60,748 nt of DNA from Xanthoparmelia taractica (Eukaryota > Ascomycota > Lecanoromycetes > Lecanorales > Parmeliaceae). Location: assembly GCA_033085395.1 (NCBI GenBank), contig JANQBS010000235.1, forward strand, positions 1 to 60,748. The letters are read 5' to 3'. The position numbers and the translations under genes were made by a program. Shown here in pieces: positions 13,023 through 24,649 of this stretch; the stretch's first letter is position 1; each line of letters begins with the position of its first letter. Under the pieces are notes generated by a model that saw nothing but the letters and a program-made list of their open reading frames with translations, did no database searches and had not been told where the DNA came from.

Positions 13023-13175
13023 TGTCATGGAAAAGGTCTTGGGATTGATTGTTGAAAAGTCTATCGAATTCTAAGGGCTGCAGTGGCGGAGATCTGCTAG
13101 GAAACTAATATAAATTTGGCCTAGCCTCCCCGATCTTTTCGAAATGCCTTTAATATATAGAGAAAAACCATAACA
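13023..13175 (-). repeat. 3' LTR of gypsy B
   Basis: Plus-strand reading starts TGTCATGG and ends CCATAACA. The same length as the partner LTR at 27064-27216. It differs from it mainly by C/T and G/A changes. Confidence 0.92.
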
Positions 13176-14353
13176 ACATCTTACAATAACAAGAAAAAAC
13201 AAGCGACCTCGCTTGCTTATCATTTGCTTATTACCAGCGAATTCGTATTAACGACAAATTGCTAGAAAACTAATGGCAGTAAGATCACATTAGCGGCTAA
13301 AAGTATATAGTGTAGACGTAGTTAGAATACCACAATAACAACAACACAAATATTATAATCATTAATTGATATCTCCCTCCCAACAACCACACAAATACTA
13401 CCAAGTTAAGAGAAATTATATTCTCGATCGATAAAACTTATTGAGTTATTTAAATATAGCGATGAGATAGTAGATATAATGTAAGTGCCATAAGAATATA
13501 ATATTTACTATAATATTAAGTGTGATTTTCGAATACTATTAATATTAATAATAAGATATTCGACTTACAAATCCCTTTATTAAGTTAGGCAAATATATCT
13601 TCTAAACTTACGAAGATATCGTAAATCAAACGACATTAGCAGTAGCGATTATATTCTTATACTATTATACTAAGTCATCGAAGTTAATAAGATCTTTTGC
13701 GTTATATTACTAATTATATTTAGACCCGTATCTCAACTATCTAATAAGATACTACGTGGCAAGATCTCTATCTTTTCGAATAACTTACTTATTAAGAATT
13801 CGCTCTACTTCTCAAAACTTATACTTATTAATATATTCTTTTATATATATATTATCTAATTAATTAAAGATAGAATAATTATACGAATTAGAGCTAAAAG
13901 AAGAGATAGACTTTAATTAGATAATACTAAAGATCGGATATATATTTCAATACTCTGAAATAGCTAATTAATAAATCTATTTATCGACTTTTTATAATAT
14001 TTCGAAGAAATCGATATATTATTAAAATAGCTTAATAATAATAATAGTAGCAGTGATAATAGAGATAAAATAGTCTTTATGTAATCGTAAATAAGCTTAA
14101 TCGCTCTACTTAAGAAATATTAATTAGTGCTTTCTATTATAGTAATATTTTTAATTTATCTAAGTAAATAAGATAATATTAATTATCTAAATACGAGTAA
14201 TAATAGACTATAATAGAGATATAGTAACTTCTCTAAATAGATTAAATAATTTATTTAATTAAAATTTATAAATTAGTTTATTAAGAGTTTTATTATTAAT
14301 TATAATTAAGATCGAGTTATTAAATAAAGCTTATATTCGCGAGAGAATTAACG
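13176..14353 (-). pseudogene. 3' end of gypsy B pol (integrase C-terminus, chromodomain) and 3' UTR
   Basis: This is an inverted, more degraded copy of about 20150-21263 in element A. 13176-13440 matches the post-pol region of A, including AAGCGACCTCGCTTG. 13680-13830 corresponds to the chromodomain segment of A at 20690-20830. The insertion of A with its duplicated ATCAG broke the integrase frame at 14353/21438. The frame contains many RIP-type stops. Confidence 0.8.
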
Positions 14354-14358
14354 ATCAG
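14354..14358. repeat. Target-site duplication of element A (left)
   Basis: ATCAG, identical to 21433-21437. The target lies inside the integrase region of element B; the undisturbed equivalent in A is near 20140-20150 (CCGCTCTCTGA). Confidence 0.92.
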
Positions 14359-14527
14359 TGTCACGGTTTTCCTATATGCCAATGCCAAAGGCATTCCGGG
14401 AAGATCGGGGAAGGATCGGGCAGGCTAGGCCAAATTTGTATTAGTTTCTTAGCATAATCTCCGCCACTGCGGCCCTTAGAATTCAACAACTTTTTTCAAT
14501 TATTAATCTTAGACCTTTTTCATAACA
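14359..14527 (+). repeat. 5' LTR of gypsy A
   Basis: Starts TGTCACGG and ends CATAACA (RIP form of CATGACA). Its length equals that of the 3' LTR. Nearly all differences between the two are transitions of the RIP type, falling at different sites in each LTR. Confidence 0.93.
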
Positions 14528-14530
14528 ACA

Positions 14531-14542
14531 TAATAGCAACGC
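14531..14542 (+). promoter_or_regulatory. Probable primer-binding site of gypsy A
   Basis: Three bases after the 5' LTR the sequence reads TAATAGCAACGC. The same site in element B, reverse complemented, reads TGGTATTAACGC, so the ancestral site was probably TGGTATCAACGC or close to it. This begins with the TGG expected for pairing with a tRNA 3' CCA end. I could not identify the tRNA. Confidence 0.55.
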
Positions 14543-14599
14543 TTAATTTCGATATTAATTGACTATCGAATCGATTCAGAAGAAGTCCTTTATTATTAT

Positions 14600-16800
14600 A
14601 TCTTATTTATCGTCACCGAATTCATTAAATAAGTAAGCTATTAGATTAGCAAGATCTCTTTGCCTATCAAAAGCCCGTTAATTAGTCTTTTAAATTAACG
14701 CTAACTACTTCAATAAATAGATAAATACTTATTCTCGCATTTGATATTCAGGAATTTATTATTATCGATTATAAATACGCTAATTTGATATCTGACGATA
14801 TCAAGGAGATTTGTGAGTATCTCACGTTCAACACTCTTAGGCCTATCAGGCCAATATCTGCTATTGATTCTACTTCTACAACTAATTCATTAAGAACGAC
14901 TATTTATTCCTTGATTTAAGATTATTAATTATCTAACTAAGCCGTTAATAAACCTACTTTTCGTAAATTTATTCGGCGTTTTAAGCAAGTCACTCAGTCT
15001 CTTAGAAGCTTGCTCTTTAATTCTTCTTCTATTAAAAATACACCTAGTTCGTTATTAACTAGCAATAATTCTAATATTAATTCTACTAATATTGATACCG
15101 ATAATTCTACTAATAATTCTGCTAATATTGATAACAATTTCGCTAATAATAATCGTGATTCTTTATCAGATAATTCTATATTATCACCATTACTAGTAAT
15201 TCGTAAGGATTCTACTGCTATAGATACTGTTAATTTAAGTGAAAATTCAAGCACTTCTCCTAGATAATTAAATTAAACTATATCGAAGATAGCTATCAAT
15301 TTTATAGCTCAATAACTATAAGATATAATTAACAATACTGTTAACTCCGCCGTTACAAATATTATCAATAACCTATAATTATCTACTAAATTAAAGGAAG
15401 AATAAGGCCCACCTAAAGAGCTCGAATCTATCACTGTAAGTGTAGTTACAGCAAGTTCTAATAGCAAATGAAATGCTATAGAATTAAGCTATTTCGATTC
15501 TTTTCTAAATAAGTCTTATGAAGAGAATAAGATTATAACTATTAAAAAGAACATATATTATCGTAGTGTAATTCTATTTATTAAAAGAATTCATAATTTG
15601 ACAGCTATAAAAGAAGAAGCTATAGTTCGTATCAATATAAATATCTATTTTCGTAATTCTACACTTGCTTAATATATCTTAGAGCTATTAAATTTAAAAC
15701 GGAGAGGTCTTCGTATAGAAGGTAGTGGAGTGAAAGAATAATATAGAGCTCTCTCTGTAAGATTCAAGGAGTTATCGAGAGTGATACTCTTAAATCTAAC
15801 TATAGAGAAGTATACGTTAGCAGATGCTCGTTCTCGATAAGAGCCTGCTAGCTATATATAAGTAGTAGTAAGATATATAAAATTAGCTAATATTAATAAC
15901 GTTCAAAATCAGTTGATATTTATCTATTAAGAAATTATACTAGAATTACGAGTCTTTGTCGACTTATCAAATTCGACAACTATAATTGCTAGCTTTATTC
16001 AAATGCTTAATATAAAGAAAGTAGTCTAATTTAAGCTACATATCAGGTAGCATTAATATTAGGCTTTCGTTTAGAAGTCTTAGTAATAATATCAGCAGAA
16101 TTAGCGTAAGAATATCTATCGAAATACATTAAGAAATGCATCTCAGCAAGGCCTTTCTCCAGCTTTTAATTCAATTCGTTAAGATTAATAGAATTAATTT
16201 AATTCTATTTCTCAGTTATTTGAATAATAGTAGTAATACAAATAGCCGTATTATTAATAGTAATCATTTCGGCCTTCTAACTTCTTTGGTTAGAATGCTT
16301 ATCGCCCTTAGTAGTATGGCTATTAATTAAATCCTCGCTACGATTTACGACCATAGCAAGGCACGAATTAAAGGTCTTTTGTGTAAGCTGGGGGGTAGCA
16401 AAACACGTTAGATTTAATAAATCGACTGTTATAAATAGCAGATCGAAAATTCGAAAGCCAAAATAATATCGTAAGTCGTTAATAATTTTAGTAGAATTTT
16501 AGATCTAAGGCTATTGTTTATTAAGTAAAAGCGATTATTAAAGATAAAGAAAATTCTAGTCAAGCGAAAGAAAATACGCTTTAATAGAATATTAAAATAA
16601 ATAGCTATTAGAAGTAATTAGAATATAATTTTAATGAGCTGAACGATCAATATTATAATAATTCTTTTGCTGAATTTATCGATATTTAAACGTACTATAG
16701 AAATTATAATTCGACTTTCTCTTCTAAGTCGAAATTGTATAAGTATTTATAAGCCGAATATTATTCTAAATTACTTTCGGCAAATATATAAATGAATATT
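14600..16800 (+). pseudogene. gag of gypsy A, decayed
   Basis: The structural capsid gene of the retrotransposon. The N-terminal part holds a Ser/Asn/Thr-rich low-complexity stretch that is still open at 15010-15267 (85 codons, no Met needed because the frame continues upstream as ...FRKFIRRFKQVTQSLRS). The capsid-like core lies at about 15480-16170. There, with TAG/TAA read as Gln or Trp-type losses, segments such as YRSVILFIKRIHNL, RRGLRIEGSGVKE and LADARSR give the helical, Arg/Glu-rich pattern of gypsy Gag. It is interrupted by several stops. The antisense frame over 14994-15254 is a shadow. Confidence 0.7.
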
Positions 16801-16908
16801 GATATTTTTATCCTGGAAATTATTTAATTAGACTCTAAGGATAGAGCTAGATTAGATATTAATTTTAGCTTTCGTGACTGGAACTACGCTTATATTCTAT
16901 TACGATTC

Positions 16909-17301
16909 ATGTCGAATATAGCTAAGAATAAGAAAGAATATATTAATTCAAGAACTAATATAATATTAGTCGATAGACAATGGCTTTTATCTCTTCTATC
17001 TGATGTGAAAATTAGAAAAATATTATCTTATCTGCGTATTAAAGGGCTTGATTCTACAATATATGATATCGACGAATATATACTTATTTTAATATATCTT
17101 CCAGGTCTCAAAAAGAATAATAATAAGGCCCTTGCTTGTATTACGAGAGAGATTTATTTGATTAATGATTTGAAGGTAAATCTACTAATAAGGAATAATA
17201 TTATAAGATCGGAGAAAATTATGCTTAATGTGAGCAAAAACGAAGCATATATTAATAGTTGTAATATTATTATTAAAATTATAACTTATAACGTTAATTA
17301 G
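16909..17301 (+). pseudogene. Retropepsin-like protease domain of gypsy A (open 130-codon fragment)
   Basis: An open frame of 130 codons that matches the aspartic-protease segment of fungal gypsy Pol. The diagnostic stretches are LVDRQWLL (residues about 20-27), KIRKILSYLRIKGL, then a Tyr/Leu-rich strand region, ITREIYLINDLKVNLLIRNN and KAYI-like ISYN near the end. Cleavage of the polyprotein requires a DSG/DTG triad. Here residues 13-15 read Asn-Ser-Arg, which two G-to-A changes would produce from Asp-Ser-Gly, so the protease is inferred dead. The first Met is simply where the fragment opens, not a real start. The same segment is open in copy B (24304-24600). Confidence 0.8.
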
Positions 17302-17849
17302 TATATAAAACGATTAATTCGAGTATAGAAAGTACTTATAATCGCCCCTCGAGCTTAACAAATTCTATTCGTAATTACGCCCAAAAATCTATTTAATAGG
17401 GACTTTATTTTCGAACCTACAAAGTAGCATAATTTGATTATATATACTTATATGATTAATATTAATATTGCTGGTGTGATAGTCAAAAACGAGATTAATT
17501 ATGCTATGCAAATTCTTAAGAAATTATATCTAGAAATACTACAAGAAGTTAACTACGAAAACGTCTTCTTTGTTAATGTAGAATCATTAAATTAGGTGAA
17601 GAAAGCAGTTACTTTCGCCGCTATTACAATAATAAGTTTAGCTAATAGTTTCTCGTCTTTAATTAAATATGTTTCGACTAATATATAAACGAAATTAAAG
17701 CTTTCTATTAATATGATGATCTACGGAAGTGAGAAAGAAAGATAGCAATTATCTAACTTAGTTAATGAGTTTTCGTCTCTATAAAAGAATAAAGGTTTTA
17801 TTAAAGTCTTATAGAATAAATAAATAAAGTTTTCTCTTCGATATAACTA

Positions 17850-18660
17850 ATAATTAAGGCTATCTAGCAAAAGAGCGAAAGTCTATCCCCTTGATTTAAT
17901 AGATAAGACTGTTATTAATAAAATCTTTAATACTCTATAATAATAAGATCGTCTGAAGTATATCAAGTAGTTAACTTCGTTTAGTTATTCTATCTTCGTT
18001 ATTTAAAAAACTCTGCCTAATAATAAGAGAAAAGATAGAGCTATAATTAATATTCGAGGTCTAAATAATCTTATTATATTAGACGTCTATCTCGTGCCTC
18101 TTTAATCTAATATTATTTTAAAACTACTTAATTATATTTATCTAGCTATACTAAATATAGTTTCTTTCTTCTATCAATGACTTATATATCTCGACTTTCG
18201 ATATATACTTACTATAGTCACGCACCGAGAGTAGGAAATATTTAATATTTTAATTATAAGATATATAAATTCAATTATCTACGTATAAAGAAGAATTAAT
18301 TATATTCTGAGAGCTCTTAAATTCGCATAAGCCTATATTAATAATATTATCGTTGATTCTAAAAGCTTCTCCGAGCACCTCTATCATTTAAAAAGACTTT
18401 TTCAGCTACTAGTTAAGTATAATATTTTAATTACCCCTAAAAAGATCTTTTTGAAATATCTAAATATTAATCTATTTAATCGATATATTAATTCTTTAAA
18501 AATAACTACTATAGATAATAAACTTAAAGCGATTATTAAGTTAAATTATCTCGTCACTCTTAAAGATCTAAAGCATTATCTTAATCTAATAGACTATCTT
18601 CGTAGCTTAATTTATTATTATACTTAGCTCGTAACATCTCTATAAAATCTTAAGATAAGG
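17850..18660 (+). pseudogene. Reverse transcriptase of gypsy A, decayed
   Basis: Copies element RNA into DNA. The decayed frame contains RT landmarks in order: a polymerase-fold segment around FFYQ-LIYLDFRY at about 18160-18210, then AYINNIIVDSKSF with the catalytic box at 18334-18345, then LYHLKRLFQLLVKYNI and PKKIFLKYL (RT thumb region), and LKDLKHYLNLIDYLRS. In an active enzyme the box is YVDD. Here it reads Tyr-Ile-Asn-Asn, which fits G-to-A changes. Stops occur at former Gln/Trp codons. Confidence 0.85.
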
Positions 18661-18699
18661 CTTTTAAAAGAAGCTTTATTAAAAGATAATTCTCGCCGT

Positions 18700-19300
18700 A
18701 TTTACTCTTCTCGCTTTAAACTATCTTTATTAAATAAGCGAAGAAGATTAATTTTAATAGCCTACAAGCAGTATTATCTTAATCTTCTATACTTATTTAT
18801 TATAATTTTAATAAATTAATTTAAGTAAATTTAGATGCTTCAAAAGAATTCGATTTTGAAATATAAGTCTTTTATATTAACGGAGAACTTAATTCTAGCT
18901 CGAGTAAATAATCTCTTCGCACTATAATTCAAATAATTATATTTCTATCTCGAGAATTAACTTAGATTAAGAAGAACTACTAACTAATAGAGCTAAAAGT
19001 AATAGGCTTCGTCTAAGTGCTTAAGAAAATAAGGTATCTAATAAACTCTTTATAGTATACTACTATTATTCAAATAAATTATTCTATTATTCTAGATATC
19101 ATGAAATAATTATCGATTACTTCAACGAATTTCATTATAAGAATAAACGTTCGTCTCATTAGAGCTTTTCAATTTTTTAGGCAATTTTATCTTAATATTC
19201 GATATAAGCCTAAAAAAGAGCATATCGTTCTTAATGCACTTTTAAGGCTTATAAGTGCTAATAATATATCTCTTTCTAATAAATATGATAAGCTAGATAC
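18700..19300 (+). pseudogene. RNase H domain of gypsy A, decayed
   Basis: Follows the RT directly. With stops suppressed it reads like the gypsy RNase H: a load of short strands, then RNNYRLLQRIS and SFQFFRQF-type segments, ending near 19260 where fungal gypsy proteins normally read KPGKEHIVPDALSR. Here the traces are KKEHIVLNALLRL at about 19210-19250. It degrades the RNA strand in hybrids. Identification rests mainly on position and on that C-terminal motif. Confidence 0.65.
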
Positions 19301-19479
19301 TCTCTTCACTATTACGCTTATAGAGATAAGTTCTAAGTTCCTTAAAGACCTCGAAAACGACTATAAGATAGACTTATTCTACGTTAAAATCTCTACTTTA
19401 ATAACTAAGAATAAAAATATTAACGAGGATATTATTAATCTTTCTTTCGTTCGTAATAGATATATAGAAAATATTACAC

Positions 19480-20620
19480 TAAAATATTAAAATCTTTTCT
19501 TTTATATTAATAAGCTTATCGACGTGTAGCGTCTTTATATACCTTAAAGCATAATTAAAATCGTTCTTAAAATAGCTTATAAAGATAATTATTTGAGATT
19601 TGAGAGGTCTTATAAGAGGATTTCGAATATCTAATATATATATAAATTAATTAAACATCTTCGGTAGTATATCAGATTCTACTCTTAATGCCTTATTCTC
19701 TAGACACGCCGATATCGCCCCTATAACTTTCTACAGTTAATCGAGTCTTCGCCAGTGTTATTTTATACACTCACTTTGAATTTTATTTTAATACTCTTAA
19801 AATTAGTAAATAAAAAGTTTAATATTATTCTTTTTATAATAAATAAGTTTATAAAAAAGATAACTTTCGTATCTAATAAAAAGAATTACTTCGTTACTTA
19901 ATAAACTATCGCATTACTTAATAGGCTTAATATTATAGACTAAGAAATCTCAAAGGTTTTGCTTACGAATTGTAATAGAAAGTTTCTCTCTAAACTTTAA
20001 TCGAAGCTCTTTAAGAAGCTCGAAATAAAGTTACTTTATTCGATTATTTATTATTCTTAGACGAATAAAAATAGCGAGAGAACTAATCAAATAGCGGAGA
20101 TAGTATTACGATTCTATCTATATATTATGCAGAATCCCGCTCTCTGACTATTAGTTCTCTCGCGAATATAAGCTTTACTTAATAACTCGATCTCAATTAC
20201 GATTAATAATAAAATTCTCAATGAATTAGCTTATAGATTTCAATTTAATAGATCACTTAATCTGCTTAGAGAAGCATCTCTATTATAGCCTATCGTCGCC
20301 CGTATTTAGATAGCTAATATTATTTTATTTGCTTAGATAAATTAAAAATATCACTATAATAGAAAGTATCAATTAATGTTTCTTAAGCAGGGCGATTAAG
20401 CTTATTTACGACTACACAAAGACTATTTCATCCCTATCACTGCGGCCATTATCATTAAGCTATCTCAGTAATATATCGGTTCTTTCGAAATACTACAGAA
20501 GATCGGCAAATAGACCTACAAATTAGCTATCCTGGGGCATTGAAATGTATATCCGATTTTTAGCATTGCTTAATTAGAGCCTATTCCTGCTTCTGGCTTT
20601 AACTCGTATAATCGTTCTAT
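19480..20620 (+). pseudogene. Integrase of gypsy A, decayed
   Basis: Inserts the cDNA into the genome. A zinc-binding region is recognisable at about 19590-19730: FERSYKRISN, then HLRQYIRFYSQCLIL and TRRYRPYNFLQLIES, matching the HHCC domain of gypsy integrases. The catalytic core follows at 19750-20150. The C-terminal GPY/F-like part, with LRLHKDYFIPIT and then GSFEILQKIGKQTYKLAI at 20410-20540, is well preserved. Stops mark former Gln codons. The equivalent of the B target site that A entered lies in this domain. Confidence 0.8.
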
Positions 20621-20659
20621 CTCTAATTAGTCAGGTAGTATATATATAAAAGAAGATAT

Positions 20660-20840
20660 TAATGAGTATAAGTCTTGAGAAGTAAAGCGAATTCTTAATA
20701 AGCGAGTTATTCTAAAAGATAGAGGCTTTATCACGTAGTATCTTATTAGATAATTGGGATACGGGCCTAAATACGATCAGTAATATAACGCTAGAGATCT
20801 TATTAACTTCGATGACTTAATATAATAATATAAGGATATA
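20660..20840 (+). pseudogene. C-terminal chromodomain of gypsy A integrase
   Basis: After the integrase a chromodomain-like stretch reads ILNKRVILKDRGFITQYLIR, then LGYGPKYDQ, then NARDLINFDDLI. This has the spacing of the chromodomain strand-strand-helix (YLIRWLGYGPEYDQWYNARDL when the two lost Trp codons are restored). It marks the family as a chromovirus. Such domains are known to steer integration towards histone-methylated heterochromatin, which fits the nested arrangement, although causation here is inference. Confidence 0.75.
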
Positions 20841-20849
20841 ATCGCTGCT

Positions 20850-21263
20850 GCTAATATCGTTTAACTTATTAATATCTTCGTAAAGCATTCGAAAATTACA
20901 CTTAATGTTATAATAGATTATTCTTATAGCACTCGCACTACATTATATCTACTTATCTCATCGCTGTATTTAAACGACTTAACGAGTATTGCTAATCGGG
21001 AATTATTCCCCTCTACTCGATAGCGTTTATATGATTATTGAAGGGAGATATCAATTAATGATTATAATATTTGTGTTATTGTTATTGTGGCATTCTAACT
21101 ACTTCTACACTACATATTTTTAATCATCAATATAACCTTACTATTACCAATATTCTAGCATTTTACCGCCAATATAAATTCGCTAAGATAAGCGATAGCA
21201 TCAACAAATGGCTTATGGTAAGTAAGCGAGGTCGCTTGTTTTTTCTTATTGTTGTGGAGATAT
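20850..21263 (+). other. 3' untranslated region of gypsy A
   Basis: Non-coding tail between the chromodomain and the 3' LTR, less degraded than the average. It contains GGGAGATATCAATTAATGATT and AAGCGAGGTCGCTTG, a short imperfect palindrome. An 85-codon frame at 21071-21328 runs into the LTR and is not a gene. A clear polypurine tract is not visible; GTTGTGGAGATAT just before the LTR is the best candidate. Confidence 0.6.
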
Positions 21264-21432
21264 TATCACGATTTTCCTATATATCAATATCAAAGGTATT
21301 CCGAGAAGATCGGGGAAGGATTGAGTAGGCTAGGCCAAATTTGTATTAGTTTCTCAGCATAATCTCCGCCACTACGGCCCTTAGAATTCAACAACTTTTT
21401 TCAAACATCAATCCCAGACCTTTTCCATGACA
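21264..21432 (+). repeat. 3' LTR of gypsy A
   Basis: Starts TATCACGA (RIP form of TGTCACGG) and ends CCATGACA, 169 bp like its partner. Confidence 0.93.
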
Positions 21433-21437
21433 ATCAG
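21433..21437. repeat. Target-site duplication of element A (right)
   Basis: ATCAG, pairing with 14354-14358. Confidence 0.92.
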
Positions 21438-24250
21438 AGAGCGGGATTCTATATAATATATAGATAGAATTATAATACTATCTTCACTATATAATTAATT
21501 CTCTCGCTATTTTATTCGTCTAAGAATAATAAATAGTCGAATAAAATAAATTTACTTCGAGCTTCTTAAAGAGCTTCGATCAAAGCTTAAAAAAAAACTT
21601 TTTATTACGATCCGTAAGTAAAATCCTTAAAATTTCCTAATTTATAATATTAAGTCTATTAAGCAATATAATAGCTTATTAAGCGATAGAGTAATTCTTT
21701 TTATTAAACACGAAAGTTATCTTTTTTATAAATTTATCTATTGTAAAAAAAATATCGAATTTTTTATTTATTAATTTTAAGAATATTAAAATAAAATTTA
21801 AAGTAAATATATAAAATGATATTAATAAAGACTTAATTAATTATAGAAAGTTATAAGAGCGATATCGGCTTATTTAAAGAATAAGATATTAAGGATAAAA
21901 TCTAATATACTATCGGAGATATTTAATTAATTTATATATATATTAAATATTTAAAATCTTTTTATAAAATTCCTTAAATCTTAAATAATTATCTTTATAA
22001 GCTATTTCAAGAATAATTTTAATTATACTTTAAGGTATATAAAGGCGCTACACGCCGATAAGCTTGCTAACGTAAAAGAAAAGATTTTAATATTTCTATA
22101 TCGTATTTATATATCTATTATAAACGAAAGAAAAATTAATAACCTTCTTATTAATATTCTTATTCTTAGTTATTAAAGTATAAATTCTAACGTAAAATAG
22201 ATCTATCTTATAATTATCTTCGAGATCTTTAAGAAACGTAGAACTTATCTTTATAAATATAATAATAAAGAGAGTATTTAACTTATTATGCTTATTAGAG
22301 AGAGATATATTATTAATACTTATAAGTCTTAAAAATATATCGAGAATAATATACTCTTTTTCGAGCTTATATCGAATATTAAAACGAAATTACCTAAGAA
22401 ATTAAAAAGCTCTAATAAGACGAACGTTTATGTTTATAATAAAATTTATTAAAGTAATAAATAATTATTTTATAATATCCAAGATAATAGAATAATCTAT
22501 TTAAATAATAGTAATATACTTCGAAGAGTCTATTAAATACCTTATTTTCTTAAGTACTTAGACGAAGCCTACTACTTCTAGCTCTATTAATTAATAATTC
22601 TTCTCAGCTTAAATTAGATCTTAAGAAAAAAAATATAATTATTTAAATTATAATGCGAGAAGATTATTTATTCGAGTTAGAATCAAGTTCTTCGTTAATA
22701 TAGAAAACTTATACTCTAAAATCGAACTCTTTTAAAGTATTTAAATTTACTTAAATTAATATATTAGAATCGTAATAAATAAGTATAAAAGATTAAGATA
22801 ATATTATTTATAGACTATTAAAACTTACTTATTTTAAATTAATTAATAAAGATAATTTAAAGTATAAAGAATAGATATAACGAAGATTATCTTTCGACGA
22901 AGCTTCTTTTAAAAGCCTTATCTTAAGATTTTATAAAGATATTATAAGCTATATATAATAATAAACTAAGCTACGAAGATAGTCTATTTAATTAAAATAA
23001 TGCTTTAAATCTTTAAGAGTTACGAGATAATTTAACTTAATAATCGCTTTGAATTTATTATCTATAATAATTATGCTTAAAGAATTAATATATCGATTAA
23101 ATAGATTAATATTTAAATATTTTAAAAAGATCTTTTTAGAGATAATTAAAATATTATATTTAATTAAAAATTAAAAATTTTTTCTTAAATAATAGAGATG
23201 CTTAGAAAAGCTATTAGATTGAATAATAATGTTATTAATGTAGATCTACGCGAAATCCTTGAGAGCTCTCAAAATATAATTAATTCTTCTCTATACGTAA
23301 AAAATTAAATTTTTATATCTTATAATTAAAATATTAAATATTTTCTATTCTCGATACGTAACTATTATAAGCATATATCGAAAGTCGAGATATATAAGTT
23401 ATTAATAAAAAAATAATACTGCGTTCAGCACTATTGAATGCGTATAATTAAGTAATTTTAAGACAATATTTAATTAAAGAGATACGAAATAAACGTCTAA
23501 AATAATAAGATCGTTCAGATCTCGAATATTAATTATAATCCTATCTATTCTCTTATTATTAAATAGAATTTTTTAAATAACGAAGATAAAATAATTAAAC
23601 GGAGTTAATTGCTTTATATATCTCAGACGACCTTGCTATTAAAGAGCATTAAAGATTTTATTAACTATTATCTTCTCTGCTAAATCAAGGAAATAGACTT
23701 TCGCTCTTTTATTAGATAGTCTTAACTATCAATTATTCTAAAGAAAAAGCTTATTTATTTATTTTGTAACACTTTAATAAAATCTTTATTCTTTTATAGC
23801 GACGAAAACTCATCAACTAAGTTAATTAATTGCTACTTTTCTAGCTTATTTTCATAAATCATCACATCGTTAAAAAGCTTTAATTCTATACTCTTAAAAT
23901 TAGCAAAATCACCTAAAATTTCGTTAAAAATTTCACTTTCAGTATTATTGATTAAAGACGAGAAACTATCAACTAGACTTATTAACGTAATAATCGCAAA
24001 AGTAACTACTTTTTTAACTCAATTCGATAAGACAAAGAAAACCTTTTCGTAATCGACTTCTCGTAGTGTTTTCAAAAATAATTTCTTAGAAATTTGCATA
24101 GCATAATCAATCTTATTTTTGACTATTACACGGACAATATTAATATTAATTATATATATATATATAATTAGATTATGCTACTTTATAAATTTAAAAATAA
24201 AGTTTCTATTAAATAGATTCTTAGACGTAATAATAAATAGAATTAGCTAA
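21438..24250 (-). pseudogene. pol of gypsy B: RT, RNase H and integrase N-terminus, decayed
   Basis: A minus-strand copy of about 17340-20140 of element A, more heavily mutated. The RT catalytic box is at 23242-23231, where the minus strand reads Tyr-Ile-Asn-Asn-Ile in place of Tyr-Val-Asp-Asp. The integrase zinc region is at about 22000-21850. The frame is cut at 21438 by the insertion of A and resumes at 14353. Many Gln-type stops are present and no enzyme can be made. Confidence 0.85.
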
Positions 24251-24303
24251 GCTCGAGAGGCGATTATAAGTATTTTCAATGCTCGGATTAATCGTTTTAT
24301 ATA

Positions 24304-24600
24304 CTAATTAATATTATAAAATATAATTTTAATAATAATACTATAACTATTAATACGAGCCTCGTTTTTATTTACATTAAGCATAATTTTCTTCGATTCT
24401 ATAATATTATTTCTTATTAGTAGATTTACCTTTAAATTATTAACTAGATAAATTTCCCTTATAATATAAATAAGAGTCTTATTATTATTCTTTTTGAGAT
24501 CTGAGAGATATATTAGAATTAGCATATATTTATTAATGTTATATATTATAGAATCAAGCCCTTTAACACGTAGATAAGATAATATCTTTCTAATTTCCAC
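24304..24600 (-). pseudogene. Protease domain fragment of gypsy B (open, 98 codons)
   Basis: The minus-strand frame aligns residue for residue with positions 34-130 of the protease fragment in element A: IRKILSYLRVKGLDS, then YIIREIYLVNNLKVNLLIRN, then IIIKI near the end. The catalytic triad would lie upstream of the open part. It stays open probably because the segment encodes few Gln or Trp residues, not because of selection. Confidence 0.8.
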
Positions 24601-24649
24601 ATCAAATAGAAGAGATAAAAGCCATTACTTATTAATCAATATTATATTA

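Larger units (their letters stand above)
14359..21432 (+). mobile_element. Ty3/gypsy chromovirus A, plus strand, complete but inactivated
   Basis: A complete 7074-bp element with 169-bp LTRs (14359-14527 and 21264-21432), TG...CA-type ends and a perfect 5-bp TSD, ATCAG. The interior carries gag, aspartic protease, reverse transcriptase, RNase H, integrase and a C-terminal chromodomain, in the Ty3/gypsy order. It is inserted antiparallel into another copy of the same family (B). A retains more G and C than B. It is nonetheless RIP-mutated: Gln codons have become stops, the protease DSG reads NSR and the RT DD reads NN. It cannot transpose on its own. Confidence 0.95.

Noticed and set aside
14994..15254. 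86-codon minus-strand frame, and its counterpart at 26381-26575 on the plus strand
   Set aside because: Antisense of the Ser/Asn-rich gag stretch in elements A and B. Its presence in both copies reflects shared sequence, not a separate gene.
16136..16330. 64-codon plus-strand frame
   Set aside because: Out of frame with the recognisable gag reading of element A; hydrophobic by composition only.
21071..21328. 85-codon plus-strand frame
   Set aside because: Starts in the 3' UTR of element A and runs into its 3' LTR; no conserved residues.
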